From an uncultured Macromonas sp. (lineage in GTDB: Bacteria > Pseudomonadota > Gammaproteobacteria > Burkholderiales > Burkholderiaceae), in NCBI GenBank assembly GCA_946481585.1, contig CAMLOF010000095.1:1-9703 (forward strand): DNA of 9,703 nt, in the 5' to 3' direction. The notes beneath the pieces were generated by a model. The model saw only the letters and a list, made by a program, of their open reading frames with translations. It ran no database searches and was not told the origin of the DNA. Shown here piece by piece: positions 1 through 8,290 of this stretch. Position 1 is the first letter of the stretch. The number at the start of each line of letters is the position of its first letter. Made by a program: the position numbers and the translations under genes.

Positions 1-558
1 CCCCTCTTCACGGGTGATGCGGCGGATGGCGCGCAGCAGTTCCTCCACGATGATGGGGGCCAGCCCCTCCAACGGCTCGTCCAGCAGCAGCAGGCGCGGG
101 TTGAGCACCAGCGCGCGGCCAATCGCCAGCATTTGCTGCTCCCCGCCCGAGAGCTGCGTGCCCAGGTTGCGCTTGCGCTCGGCCAGGCGCGGAAACATCT
201 CGTAAACGCGCGCTGGCGTCCAGGGCGACGGCCCCTGCCCTGCGCGAGCAACCGCAGTCAGGTTCTCGTCCACGGTCAGCGACTTGAAGATGTTGCGCTC
301 CTGCGGCACCCAGCCCACGCCAGCCGCCGCACGCTGGTGCGAAGGCAGGCGGTGCAGGTCAGCACCCCCCAGGCGGATGGCGCCGCCATGCTGGCGCGTG
401 GCCCCGGCAATGGTGTTGAGCAGCGTGGTCTTGCCCGTGCCGTTGCGCCCCAGCAGCGCAAGCGTCTGCCCCTGCGGCAGCGAAAAACTCACACCGGTCA
501 GCACCACCGCTTCGCCGTAGCCTGCGCTCAGTTCTTGAATGTCCAGCAAATCCGTCAT
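1..558 (-). CDS. livF: Branched-chain amino acid-type ABC transporter, ATP-binding protein LivF (3' end outside window)
   Basis: This is the second ATPase of a HAAT-family importer, hydrolysing ATP on the cytoplasmic face of the LivHM pore. I read 186 uninterrupted codons from ATG 558 to the window edge; family members are about 235 residues, so roughly the last 50 are missing. Visible motifs are Walker A GRNGTGKTT (about residues 37-45), Q-loop VPQ (about 86), the ABC signature LSGGEQQ (about 136-142) and Walker B LLLLDEP (about 156-162). The start follows a GGGGAG ribosome site 8 bases upstream. It lies 19 bases after the livG stop, so it is the last visible gene of the operon. The LivF assignment rather than LivG rests on order, the canonical LSGGEQQ and the ERNIFKSLTVDENL stretch typical of LivF. 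The H-loop would lie beyond the edge. Confidence 0.93.
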   Translation of the reverse strand, partial: MTDLLDIQELSAGYGEAVVLTGVSFSLPQGQTLALLGRNGTGKTTLLNTIAGATRQHGGAIRLGGADLHRLPSHQRAAAGVGWVPQERNIFKSLTVDENLTAVARAGQGPSPWTPARVYEMFPRLAERKRNLGTQLSGGEQQMLAIGRALVLNPRLLLLDEPLEGLAPIIVEELLRAIRRITREEG

Positions 559-577
559 AGGTATGGCTCCCCTGCCT

Positions 578-1348
578 TCAGGCGTTTGCCACGGCACCAT
601 GGCCCAGGTACACCGCCTTCACGCCTGGGTCGTTGGCAATCATCTCTGGCTGCCCTTCGACCAGCACCGCCCCGTTGACCAGCACGGTAATGAAGCGCGC
701 GAACTCGAACACCAGGTCCATGTCGTGCTCAATGAGCAGCACCGACACATCTGCAGGCAGCGCCGCCACGGTGTGCAGCAATTCCTCGCGCTCCCCTGCG
801 GGCACGCCCGCCACGGGTTCGTCCAGCAACAACACGCGCGGCTCGCAGGCCAGCGCAATCGCAATCTCCAGCAGGCGCCGCTTGCCGTAGGCCAGGTGCT
901 CGGTGCGCACGTGGCCCACGTCTGCCAGGTGGAACTGCTGCAACAGCTCATCCACCCGCCGGTTCACCTGGGCGTGGCTGCCCAGCGGGCGCCACCAGCG
1001 GCCACCCAGGCCCTGGTGCTGCGCCACCACCATGGCCAGTGTTTCCTGCGGCGTCAGGCTGTGAAACAGCTGGTTGATCTGGAAGGTGCGCACCATGCCC
1101 CGGCGCACACGCTGGTGCGGCGGCAAGGCAGAAATGTCCTCGCCGTCCAGCAAGATGCGCCCAGCCGTGGGCTTGAGCACGCCCGTCAGCAGGTTGATCA
1201 GCGTGGTCTTGCCCGCGCCGTTCGGCCCAATGAGCGCGTGGCGTGCGCCTCGCTCCACGTTCAGGCTCACGTTCTGCGTGGCGGTGATGCCGCCAAACTG
1301 CTTCACCAGCCCCTCGGTGCGCAGCACGAAGTCAGTTTGCCTGCTCAT
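578..1348 (-). CDS. livG: Branched-chain amino acid-type ABC transporter, ATP-binding protein LivG
   Basis: First ATPase of the importer, 256 residues, a normal family length. Walker A GPNGAGKTT is at 41-49, the Q-loop RTFQ at 87-90, the signature in the degenerate LivG form LAYGKRR at 152-158, Walker B LLLDEP at 173-178 and the switch histidine in LIEHDMDL at 208. The open frame extends about 157 codons further upstream, but that part is out of frame with and inside livM. The ATG at 1348 overlaps the livM stop as ATGA and the protein then begins like other LivG proteins, so I chose it. LivG normally pairs with LivF as a heterodimer under the LivH/LivM membrane dimer. Walker B is followed by VAGVPAGE where AGMNP-type sequence is common; no catalytic residue is lost. 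Confidence 0.94.
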   Translation of the reverse strand: MSRQTDFVLRTEGLVKQFGGITATQNVSLNVERGARHALIGPNGAGKTTLINLLTGVLKPTAGRILLDGEDISALPPHQRVRRGMVRTFQINQLFHSLTPQETLAMVVAQHQGLGGRWWRPLGSHAQVNRRVDELLQQFHLADVGHVRTEHLAYGKRRLLEIAIALACEPRVLLLDEPVAGVPAGEREELLHTVAALPADVSVLLIEHDMDLVFEFARFITVLVNGAVLVEGQPEMIANDPGVKAVYLGHGAVANA

Positions 1349-2316
1349 CGCGCACCGCCTTTCACGCCCCGGCCAAACCATGTCCACGGGCGCAGCAGGC
1401 GGTCGCGGCCCACAAGCACCAGCACCACCAGGAACAGACCGATCCAAAAGGTCCAGTACTGCGGCGTGATCCCGGCGATCACGTCGTGCATCAGCTTGAA
1501 CACCACGGCCCCCGCAACGCCGCCGTAGAGCCAGCCCACGCCGCCAATCACCAGCATCAGCATCACGTCGGCCGAACGTTCGATGGAGAACACGTCCAGC
1601 GAGGCAAAACCCGAGGTTTGCGCCAGCAAGGCCCCGGCCGCCCCGGCCATGCCAGCCGACACGGTGTAGACCACCGCCAGCCGCGCCGTCACCGGAATGC
1701 CAATGGCCATGGCACGCAGGCGGTTGTCGCGCACCGCCATGAGCGTGGCACCAAAGGGCGAATGCACCACACGGCGCGCCAGCAGAAAACACACCAGCAG
1801 AACCACCAGCGAATACCACGCGGCCACCTGGCCATACAGGTCAAATTCAAAGCGCCCCAGCACCGGCCCCATCATCACGCCCTGCAGGCCGTCGGCACCG
1901 CCGGTGAGCCAGTCCAGCTTGTTGGCCAGCTCATAAAGAATCAGCGCCAGCCCCAGCGTCACCATGATGCGCGTGAGGTCCGTGCCCCGCAGGATGGTGA
2001 AGGAACACAGCGCCCCCAGCACGGTGGACGCCAGCACCCCCACCACCAGCCCGACCAGCGGGTCGGGCATCACGAACTTGGCGAACAACGCCGCCGTGTA
2101 CGCGCCAAAGCCCAGAAAGGCCGCATGCCCGAGCGAGACGATGCCGGTGTAACCCAGGATGAGGTCCAGCGACACCGCGAACAGCGCGACGATGGCGACC
2201 TCGTTGATGATGAGCGAATGCTCCATGAACAGGGCGGGCGACGCCAGCGCCCCCACCCACAGCGCGTATTCCCAAGGCCGCCAGCGGGCCTTCTGCAACA
2301 GCGACGGCGTGTTCAT
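1345..2316 (-). CDS. livM: Branched-chain amino acid-type ABC transporter, permease LivM
   Basis: Inner-membrane permease, 323 residues. It begins with a short polar N-terminus followed by multiple hydrophobic segments. The GYTGIVSLGHAAFLGFGAY-type motif of LivM proteins is at about 55-73, and the cytoplasmic coupling loop GATLMAVRDNRLRAMAIGI, which contacts the ATPases, is at about 189-207. A C-terminal hydrophobic segment (WIGLFLVVLVLVG) ends in a basic tail. The start ATG at 2316 overlaps the livH stop as ATGA; longer upstream readings fall in livH sequence and are not membrane-like. It should form a heterodimeric pore with LivH. The solute cannot be told from the permease: this family also carries amides, urea and aromatic acids. 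Confidence 0.94.
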   Translation of the reverse strand: MNTPSLLQKARWRPWEYALWVGALASPALFMEHSLIINEVAIVALFAVSLDLILGYTGIVSLGHAAFLGFGAYTAALFAKFVMPDPLVGLVVGVLASTVLGALCSFTILRGTDLTRIMVTLGLALILYELANKLDWLTGGADGLQGVMMGPVLGRFEFDLYGQVAAWYSLVVLLVCFLLARRVVHSPFGATLMAVRDNRLRAMAIGIPVTARLAVVYTVSAGMAGAAGALLAQTSGFASLDVFSIERSADVMLMLVIGGVGWLYGGVAGAVVFKLMHDVIAGITPQYWTFWIGLFLVVLVLVGRDRLLRPWTWFGRGVKGGAR

Positions 2317-3182
2317 TTGCCACCTCCCATGCGAGAGAAAAGACCATGCGGCCGCCAGATCAGGATGGCAATCATGAGCGAATAGACGATGAACGCCCCC
2401 AGCTTGGGGATGAAGTACTTGCCTGCCACGTCGGCCACGCCCAGCAGCAGCGCGGCCAGCAGCGGCCCGGTGATGGACGACGTACCGCCCACCGCCACGA
2501 CGATGAGGAAGTACACGAGAAACTTCAGCGGGAAGCTCGGGTCCAGGCCCAGCACCTCGGCCCCCAGCGCGCCGCCCAGCCCCGCCAGGCCCGAGCCCAC
2601 CGCAAAGGTGGCGGCAAACACCACGTTGACGTTGATGCCCAGGCCAGCGGCCACACGCGGGTCGTCCACGCTGGCCCGCAGGCGGCTGCCAAAGCGCGTG
2701 CTGGACAGCACGTACTGCAGCCCCACGGTGAGCGCGGCGCAGATCGCAATGATGAAGAGCCGGTAATGCCCCATGCCCAACGCACCGTCGAACAGCTCGG
2801 TACGGCCACGCAGCCATTCGGGCAGCTGGATGATCTGCTGCTGCGAGCCCATGAAGTAGTCGGTCGCCGCCACGGCCATGAACGTCAGCCCGATGGTGAA
2901 GAGCACCTGGTCCAGGTGAGGCTTGCCGTACATGGGCCGGTACAGCGTGCGCTCCAGCACCGCCCCCACCAGCGCCGTGCCCGCAAAGGCCAGCGGCAGG
3001 CAGATCAAAAAAGGCACACCGTGGCTTTGCATCAGCGCCACCGTCAGGTAGCCGCCCGCCATGGCAAAGGCGCCGTGGGCCAGGTTGATGAAGTTCATCA
3101 AACCCATGGTCACCGACAGCCCCACGGCCAAGATGAACAGCAGCATGCCGTAGGCGATGCCGTCGAAAAGAATGGTCAGCAT
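2313..3182 (-). CDS. livH: Branched-chain amino acid-type ABC transporter, permease LivH
   Basis: Inner-membrane permease, 289 residues from ATG 3182. An in-frame ATG nine codons upstream (3209) is less likely because a GGAGGAG ribosome site lies between the two and is placed correctly only for 3182; LivH proteins also typically begin directly with the first hydrophobic helix, as MLTILFDGIAYGMLLF does here. Family motifs are GLMNFINLAHGAFAMAGGY at about 27-45, the ATPase-coupling loop GSRLRASVDDPRVAAGLGI at about 165-183, and the glycine-rich VAVGGTSSITGP segment at about 229-240. It is separated from the binding-protein gene by 75 bases that contain a hairpin, so its expression may be lower than that of the binding protein. 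Confidence 0.94.
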   Translation of the reverse strand: MLTILFDGIAYGMLLFILAVGLSVTMGLMNFINLAHGAFAMAGGYLTVALMQSHGVPFLICLPLAFAGTALVGAVLERTLYRPMYGKPHLDQVLFTIGLTFMAVAATDYFMGSQQQIIQLPEWLRGRTELFDGALGMGHYRLFIIAICAALTVGLQYVLSSTRFGSRLRASVDDPRVAAGLGINVNVVFAATFAVGSGLAGLGGALGAEVLGLDPSFPLKFLVYFLIVVAVGGTSSITGPLLAALLLGVADVAGKYFIPKLGAFIVYSLMIAILIWRPHGLFSRMGGGK

Positions 3183-3235
3183 GGAAACACTCCTCCCAAG
3201 AGCGGGCACAAAGGCACCCGCGCCGGAAGCTGAGG

Positions 3236-3256
3236 AAAAAGTCCCGGAAGCCCGGG
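3236..3256 (-). terminator. Hairpin plus T-run between binding-protein gene and livH (possible attenuating terminator)
   Basis: On the minus strand, just after the binding-protein stop codon, CCCGG-GCTT-CCGGG forms a 5-bp all-GC stem with a 4-base loop, followed by AC and then TTTTT. This has the form of a short intrinsic terminator. Because livHMGF follow with no other clear promoter, it may act as a partial terminator that lets the periplasmic protein exceed the membrane genes. The stem is short, so its strength is uncertain. Confidence 0.42.
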
Positions 3257-3257
3257 G

Positions 3258-4424
3258 TCAGCGCGCCTTGCCGGGGTCCTTGACGTCGGTCACCGTCTGG
3301 ATTTCCTGGTTCCAGAGCTGACCGTTGACCTTCTCCACCCTGCGCACGTAAACGTTGTGCACCACGTCACGGGTCTGTGCGTCGATCATGATCGGGCCGC
3401 GCGGGCTCTCGAACACCTGCCCCTTCATGGCCTGCAACAGCGCCTCGCCGCCCGCACCCTTGGTCTTCTTGGCGGCTTCGTAGATCACGCGCATGCCGTC
3501 GTAAGCACCCACTGCCATGAAGTTCGGGCGCATGCCATTGTTTGCCTTGCCAAAGGCCTCGACAAACTGACGGTTCAGAGCCGAGTTATGCGATGCCGAA
3601 TAGTGGTGCGCGGTGACCACGCCCAACGCAACGTCACCCATGCCGTTGAGGATGTCGTCGTCCGTCACACTGCCCTCGGCAATCATGCGGATGCCGGCCT
3701 TGTCCAGGCCGCGCTCGGCAAACTGTTTCATCAGCGCAGAACCCACGCCGGAAGGCACGAAGGTGAACAGCGCGTCGGGCTTGGCGTCACGCACCTTCTG
3801 CAGGAAGGGCGCGAAGTCCGGGCTGCGCAGCGGCACGCGCAGCGACTCGATCACCTGGCCGCCGTTGGCAATGAAGCGTTCGTTGAAGTACTTCTCGGAG
3901 TCCACGCCAGGGGCGTAGTCGGTGACGAGCGTCACCACCTTCTTGATGTTGTTCTTGGTAGCCCAGTCGGCCAGCGTGGTCACCACCTGCGGCACCGTGA
4001 AGCTGGTGCGGATGATGTAGGGCGATGCCTCGGTGATGCTGGACGTTGCCGCAGCCATCACCACCAGCGGCGTCTTGGACTGTGTGGCCACCGGGGCCGT
4101 GGCCATGGCCAGCGGCGTCAGGCCGAAGCCCGCGAGCACCTGCACCTTCTCATTGATCACCAGCTCCTGCGCAATGCGCTTGGTCACGTCCGGCGCACCC
4201 GTGTCGTCCTTGACGATGAGCTGCACCTTCTTGCCCGCCACGCTGTCGCCGTTCTGCGCCATGTACAGGCGGGCCGCCGCTTCAAGCTGCTTGCCGGTGG
4301 AGGCAAAGGGCCCCGTCATGGGCAAGACCATGCCGATCTTGAACGTGTCCTGGGCCAAAGCGTGGCCCATGTGGCCAGCCAGGGCCATGGTGGCAAGGGC
4401 GCTGAGGAAGTGGCGTTTGCGCAT
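3258..4424 (-). CDS. Periplasmic substrate-binding protein of the HAAT/Liv ABC importer (LivK-like)
   Basis: Secreted solute receptor that delivers substrate to LivHM. It is 388 residues, a usual size for type I periplasmic binding proteins of this family. A Sec signal peptide is visible (MRKRH, hydrophobic core, cleavage likely after ALA at residue 24, mature start QDTFKIG); there is no lipobox cysteine. The mature N-terminus KIGMVLPMTGPFASTGKQ is the characteristic first strand and loop of the Peripla_BP_6 fold, and a late VGAYDGMRVIYEAAKK helix also fits. The start is supported by AGGAG 8 bases upstream. It is the first gene of the transport operon, 104 bases downstream of the LysR-type regulator gene on the same strand. 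The ligand is unknown: in Burkholderiales many such receptors bind aromatic or other organic acids rather than leucine, so I withhold the symbol livK. Confidence 0.93.
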   Translation of the reverse strand: MRKRHFLSALATMALAGHMGHALAQDTFKIGMVLPMTGPFASTGKQLEAAARLYMAQNGDSVAGKKVQLIVKDDTGAPDVTKRIAQELVINEKVQVLAGFGLTPLAMATAPVATQSKTPLVVMAAATSSITEASPYIIRTSFTVPQVVTTLADWATKNNIKKVVTLVTDYAPGVDSEKYFNERFIANGGQVIESLRVPLRSPDFAPFLQKVRDAKPDALFTFVPSGVGSALMKQFAERGLDKAGIRMIAEGSVTDDDILNGMGDVALGVVTAHHYSASHNSALNRQFVEAFGKANNGMRPNFMAVGAYDGMRVIYEAAKKTKGAGGEALLQAMKGQVFESPRGPIMIDAQTRDVVHNVYVRRVEKVNGQLWNQEIQTVTDVKDPGKAR

Positions 4425-4455
4425 TCGAATGTCTCCTGTTGTTGATCCCGCAGAG

Positions 4456-4484
4456 GAAATATCTTCGTGCGGACACCGAGGAAA
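4456..4484 (-). promoter_or_regulatory. Weak candidate promoter for the transport operon
   Basis: On the minus strand TTTCCT (4484-4479) and TATTTC (4461-4456) are separated by 17 bases, placing a start of transcription near 4450 and a leader of about 26 bases. Both hexamers are poor sigma-70 matches, which would fit an activator-dependent promoter. The main argument is geometric: the T-N11-A dyad then centres at about -68, where LysR-type proteins usually bind. This is inference, not a clear promoter. Confidence 0.2.
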
Positions 4485-4505
4485 CGTCCAATGCTATTGC
4501 TGGTC

Positions 4506-4530
4506 GAGCTATGCAAATTGCTTATAGCTC
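4506..4530. promoter_or_regulatory. Inverted repeat with LysR-type T-N11-A geometry upstream of the binding-protein gene
   Basis: GAGCTAT and ATAGCTC are perfect 7-base inverted arms separated by exactly 11 bases, so the core reads T-N11-A inside a dyad, the classical LysR-type binding box. The spacer itself carries a nearly continuous dyad (GCAA/TTGC). It overlaps the last codons and stop of the LysR-type gene and lies 82-106 bases before the binding-protein start. No T-run follows on the minus strand, so it is a poor intrinsic terminator. The alternative is a dispersed GCTAT...ATAGC hairpin repeat, which I believe is frequent in Comamonadaceae intergenic DNA. Confidence 0.45.
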
Positions 4531-5758
4531 AATCATCATCCGTTCCAGCGATGGCCTGCGCAACGTCCCTCAGCGTGTCAGCCAGCATCTGCGCTGCGGG
4601 CGTGGGCAGGTAGTCGGCCCGGCGGATCACACCAATCATCCGGGGTTCGTGGCTCACGGGCAGTTTCAGCTCCACCAGCAGCCCCGCCTCGATCTCCCGC
4701 TGCAACTGGCGAGGCGCCATCATGGCCAGCCGGTCGCTCTGCGCCAGTACCGCCAGCATCATGAGCGCGCTGTTGACGCGCAACGCACTCGAAGGCATGG
4801 GTAGCCCGGCGGCAAGCAAAGTCCGCTCAAACGCTGCCTGCGCGGGCGTGTTAGGCATGGGCATCACCCATTGGGCATCACGCAAATCCTTCCACCCCAG
4901 CCTTGGGCGCCGCGCGAGCGGGTGCCCAGCCCTGGCCATCACCGCCAGGCTGTCAATGAAAAGCGTTTCCTGCTCCAGGTCGGGGCCGGGCAGCGCGGGC
5001 CGCAAGGCACCCACCACCATGTCAATCTCGGCATGCCGCAACTGGTGCAGCAAGGCGTCGTAAGTGCCATCGATGATGGTGATGTTCAAGCCCGGGTAGG
5101 TACGCAGCACGGCGTCCACCGACTGCGCGAGCAAGCGCCCCGTGGAAAACGGCAAGGTTCCGATGACGATGCGCCCTTGCACCACGCCATCGCGCATCAA
5201 AAGCTCGTCGCCAGCTTGTTGCAGCTCAGCCAGGCAAAGCTTTGCGGCTTTCAGAACCGCCTCTGCCGCCTCGGTGAGCCGCAAGCCCTTGCGTGCCCGC
5301 ACAAAAAGGGGCGCAGCCGCCATGTGCTCCAACTGCACCAAACTCTGGTGCACGGCTGACTGGCTGATGCCCAGCCGCTGCGCTGCCGCCGTTTCGGAAG
5401 AGGTTTCTGCCAAAAGCACCATGGTCTGCAAATGGCGCTGCCCCGCCGCAAGGGCCAGTCGGCTACCCAGCCAGTCGAGGCCTGCGTCAAGTGGTTTGTG
5501 CGTCAATGGCCGCGCATGCGCCAGGTGGTTGAGCGCCCGCGCCGCACGGCGAAGCAACTGCGCGGCAGATGCCGCTGGCCGCATGCCGCGCCCGGAACGT
5601 TCAAAAAGTGGTTGGCCCAGCGCTTCTTCCAGCTCCTGCACCGCACGCGCCACCGAAGACTGCGACAGGTGCAACGCCTCTGCTGCCCGCACCGTGCTGC
5701 CCAGCGCCGCCACGGCACAGGCTGCTTTCAAGCGTTTGAATTGACCGGCCAGAAGCAT
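4529..5758 (-). CDS. LysR-type transcriptional regulator with two tandem N-terminal HTH domains
   Basis: Cytoplasmic DNA-binding regulator, 409 residues, against about 300 for ordinary LysR proteins. The extra length is a second helix-turn-helix unit: LSQSSVARAVQELEEALG...PLFER at about 31-54 and ISQSAVHQSLVQLE...PLFVR at about 131-154, exactly 100 residues apart. Both copies keep the family's SQ-S-V recognition helix, the QLE/ELE wing approach and PLF-R. The effector-binding domain begins near 195 (GRIVIGTLP) and runs almost to the end (GLNITIIDGTYDALLHQL is its second strand and helix). ATG 5758 is chosen because it gives the standard spacing to HTH1 and begins 10 bases after the transglycosylase stop; an ATG 14 codons earlier would overlap that gene. 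No strong ribosome site is visible, which suggests coupling to the upstream gene. It sits beside the Liv operon and probably controls it. Confidence 0.9.
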   Translation of the reverse strand: MLLAGQFKRLKAACAVAALGSTVRAAEALHLSQSSVARAVQELEEALGQPLFERSGRGMRPAASAAQLLRRAARALNHLAHARPLTHKPLDAGLDWLGSRLALAAGQRHLQTMVLLAETSSETAAAQRLGISQSAVHQSLVQLEHMAAAPLFVRARKGLRLTEAAEAVLKAAKLCLAELQQAGDELLMRDGVVQGRIVIGTLPFSTGRLLAQSVDAVLRTYPGLNITIIDGTYDALLHQLRHAEIDMVVGALRPALPGPDLEQETLFIDSLAVMARAGHPLARRPRLGWKDLRDAQWVMPMPNTPAQAAFERTLLAAGLPMPSSALRVNSALMMLAVLAQSDRLAMMAPRQLQREIEAGLLVELKLPVSHEPRMIGVIRRADYLPTPAAQMLADTLRDVAQAIAGTDDD

Positions 5759-5768
5759 GGGCCCGGTC

Positions 5769-6415
5769 TCAGGCCACGCGCCACTGCTTCTGCGCCGCAA
5801 ACACCGCGTTCGGGTACTGCGGCTTGCCCCGGCTGCCGTTGTAGCGGCCCAGCGCCAGGAACAGGTCGCCGTTCTCCCGGTCCAGGTAGTGACGCAGGAT
5901 CACGCAGCCAAAGCGGATGTTGGTCTGCATGTGAAAGAGTTTGCCCGCGTCGCCGTCGCCAATGAGCCTTGCCCAGAACGGCATGATCTGCATATACCCG
6001 CGCGCCCCAACGCGCGAAATGGCGAACTTGCGAAATGCGCTTTCCACCTGAATGAGGCCAAGCACCAGCGAAGTGTCCAGCCCCGCGCGGCGCGTTTCGT
6101 ACCAGACGGTTTTCAGAAAATCGACGCGGGTCTGCAGCTCAGGCTTGCGGCGCTGCAGCTTGGGGCTCATCTCACCCAGCCAGCGCAGGTAGGCCAGGCG
6201 CGCGTCGGTGCTCACGAATTCCGGCTCGGGCGGCCCGGCGTATTCGATGGCCGCGCGCAGGGCCAGACGCACCGAATCGGCCAAAGGTTCTTCCAACTGC
6301 CCGCCCGCCCAGGCCACAGGTGCGCCCCCAGGCAGCACCCCGGCCAAGGCAGCCCCCAGCCCCCACGACAGGCAACGGCGGCGCTGCGGTGAATGGCTGA
6401 CTGAACCCACGGCGA

Positions 6416-6419
<4 letters not shown>
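5769..6419 (-). CDS. Secreted lytic transglycosylase, SLT (GH23) domain
   Basis: Cleaves the MurNAc-GlcNAc bond of peptidoglycan with formation of 1,6-anhydro-MurNAc, acting in the periplasm. It is a small 216-residue protein. The N-terminus has a basic stretch PQRRRCLSW and a hydrophobic core, with cleavage likely after AWA (residue 38); RRR-C-L resembles a twin-arginine signal only loosely. The SLT domain fills the C-terminal half: VESAF with catalytic Glu126, [13 protein letters not shown] (about 138-150), a helix with the conserved N-I-x-x-G-x-x-x-L pattern (167-175), and ALGRYNGS at about 189-196. The start is GTG at 6419, overlapping the proS stop as GTGA, with AAGGAG 11 bases upstream inside the proS end; a second GTG three codons later (6407) is possible. 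It is coupled to proS and followed closely by the LysR-type gene. Confidence 0.88.
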
Positions 6420-8161
<1,742 letters not shown>

Positions 8162-8290
8162 GGATGCTGGATGCACGACCCGACCGCAGCCCGTTCCGCC
8201 GCGCGCCACTCGGGATTTACCCCTTGAAGCGCTACTCAAGCCCGGGCCTACGATGCATAATCGAGACAGTTTCAAAATTTGGGGTTGATT
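8162..8290. other. Divergent intergenic region between proS and rppH
   Basis: These 129 bases must carry the promoters of both proS (leftward) and rppH (rightward). Visible are a 5-bp inverted repeat CTTGA/TCAAG at 8223-8240 with an 8-base loop, CCCGGGC just after it, and an AT-richer block 8251-8280 containing GATGCATAATC. I found no convincing minus-strand promoter for proS and no RNA gene. Confidence 0.6.
8233..8261 (+). promoter_or_regulatory. Candidate rppH promoter
   Basis: CATAAT at 8256-8261 matches the -10 consensus at five of six positions. Seventeen bases upstream is TACTCA (8233-8238), a weak -35. The start of transcription would be near 8268, giving a leader of about 23 bases before ATG 8291. 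Only the -10 element is persuasive. Confidence 0.35.

Noticed and set aside
539..1528. A 329-codon plus-strand open frame opposite livF, livG and livM
   Set aside because: It is a shadow of the GC-rich genes on the minus strand, crosses three real gene boundaries and has no recognisable domain.
1349..1819. N-terminal extension of LivG to a 413-residue protein
   Set aside because: The extra part is the wrong frame of livM; the ATGA overlap and protein start favour 1348.
3357..4445. A 362-codon plus-strand open frame opposite the binding-protein gene
   Set aside because: It is very rich in His, Arg and Gly, typical of the antisense frame of high-GC genes, while the minus strand encodes a clear secreted receptor.
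8223..8240. CTTGA...TCAAG hairpin in the proS-rppH gap as a terminator or riboswitch
   Set aside because: The stem is only 5 bp and no T-run follows on either strand. proS and rppH diverge here, so no terminator is expected, and no larger fold is visible by eye.
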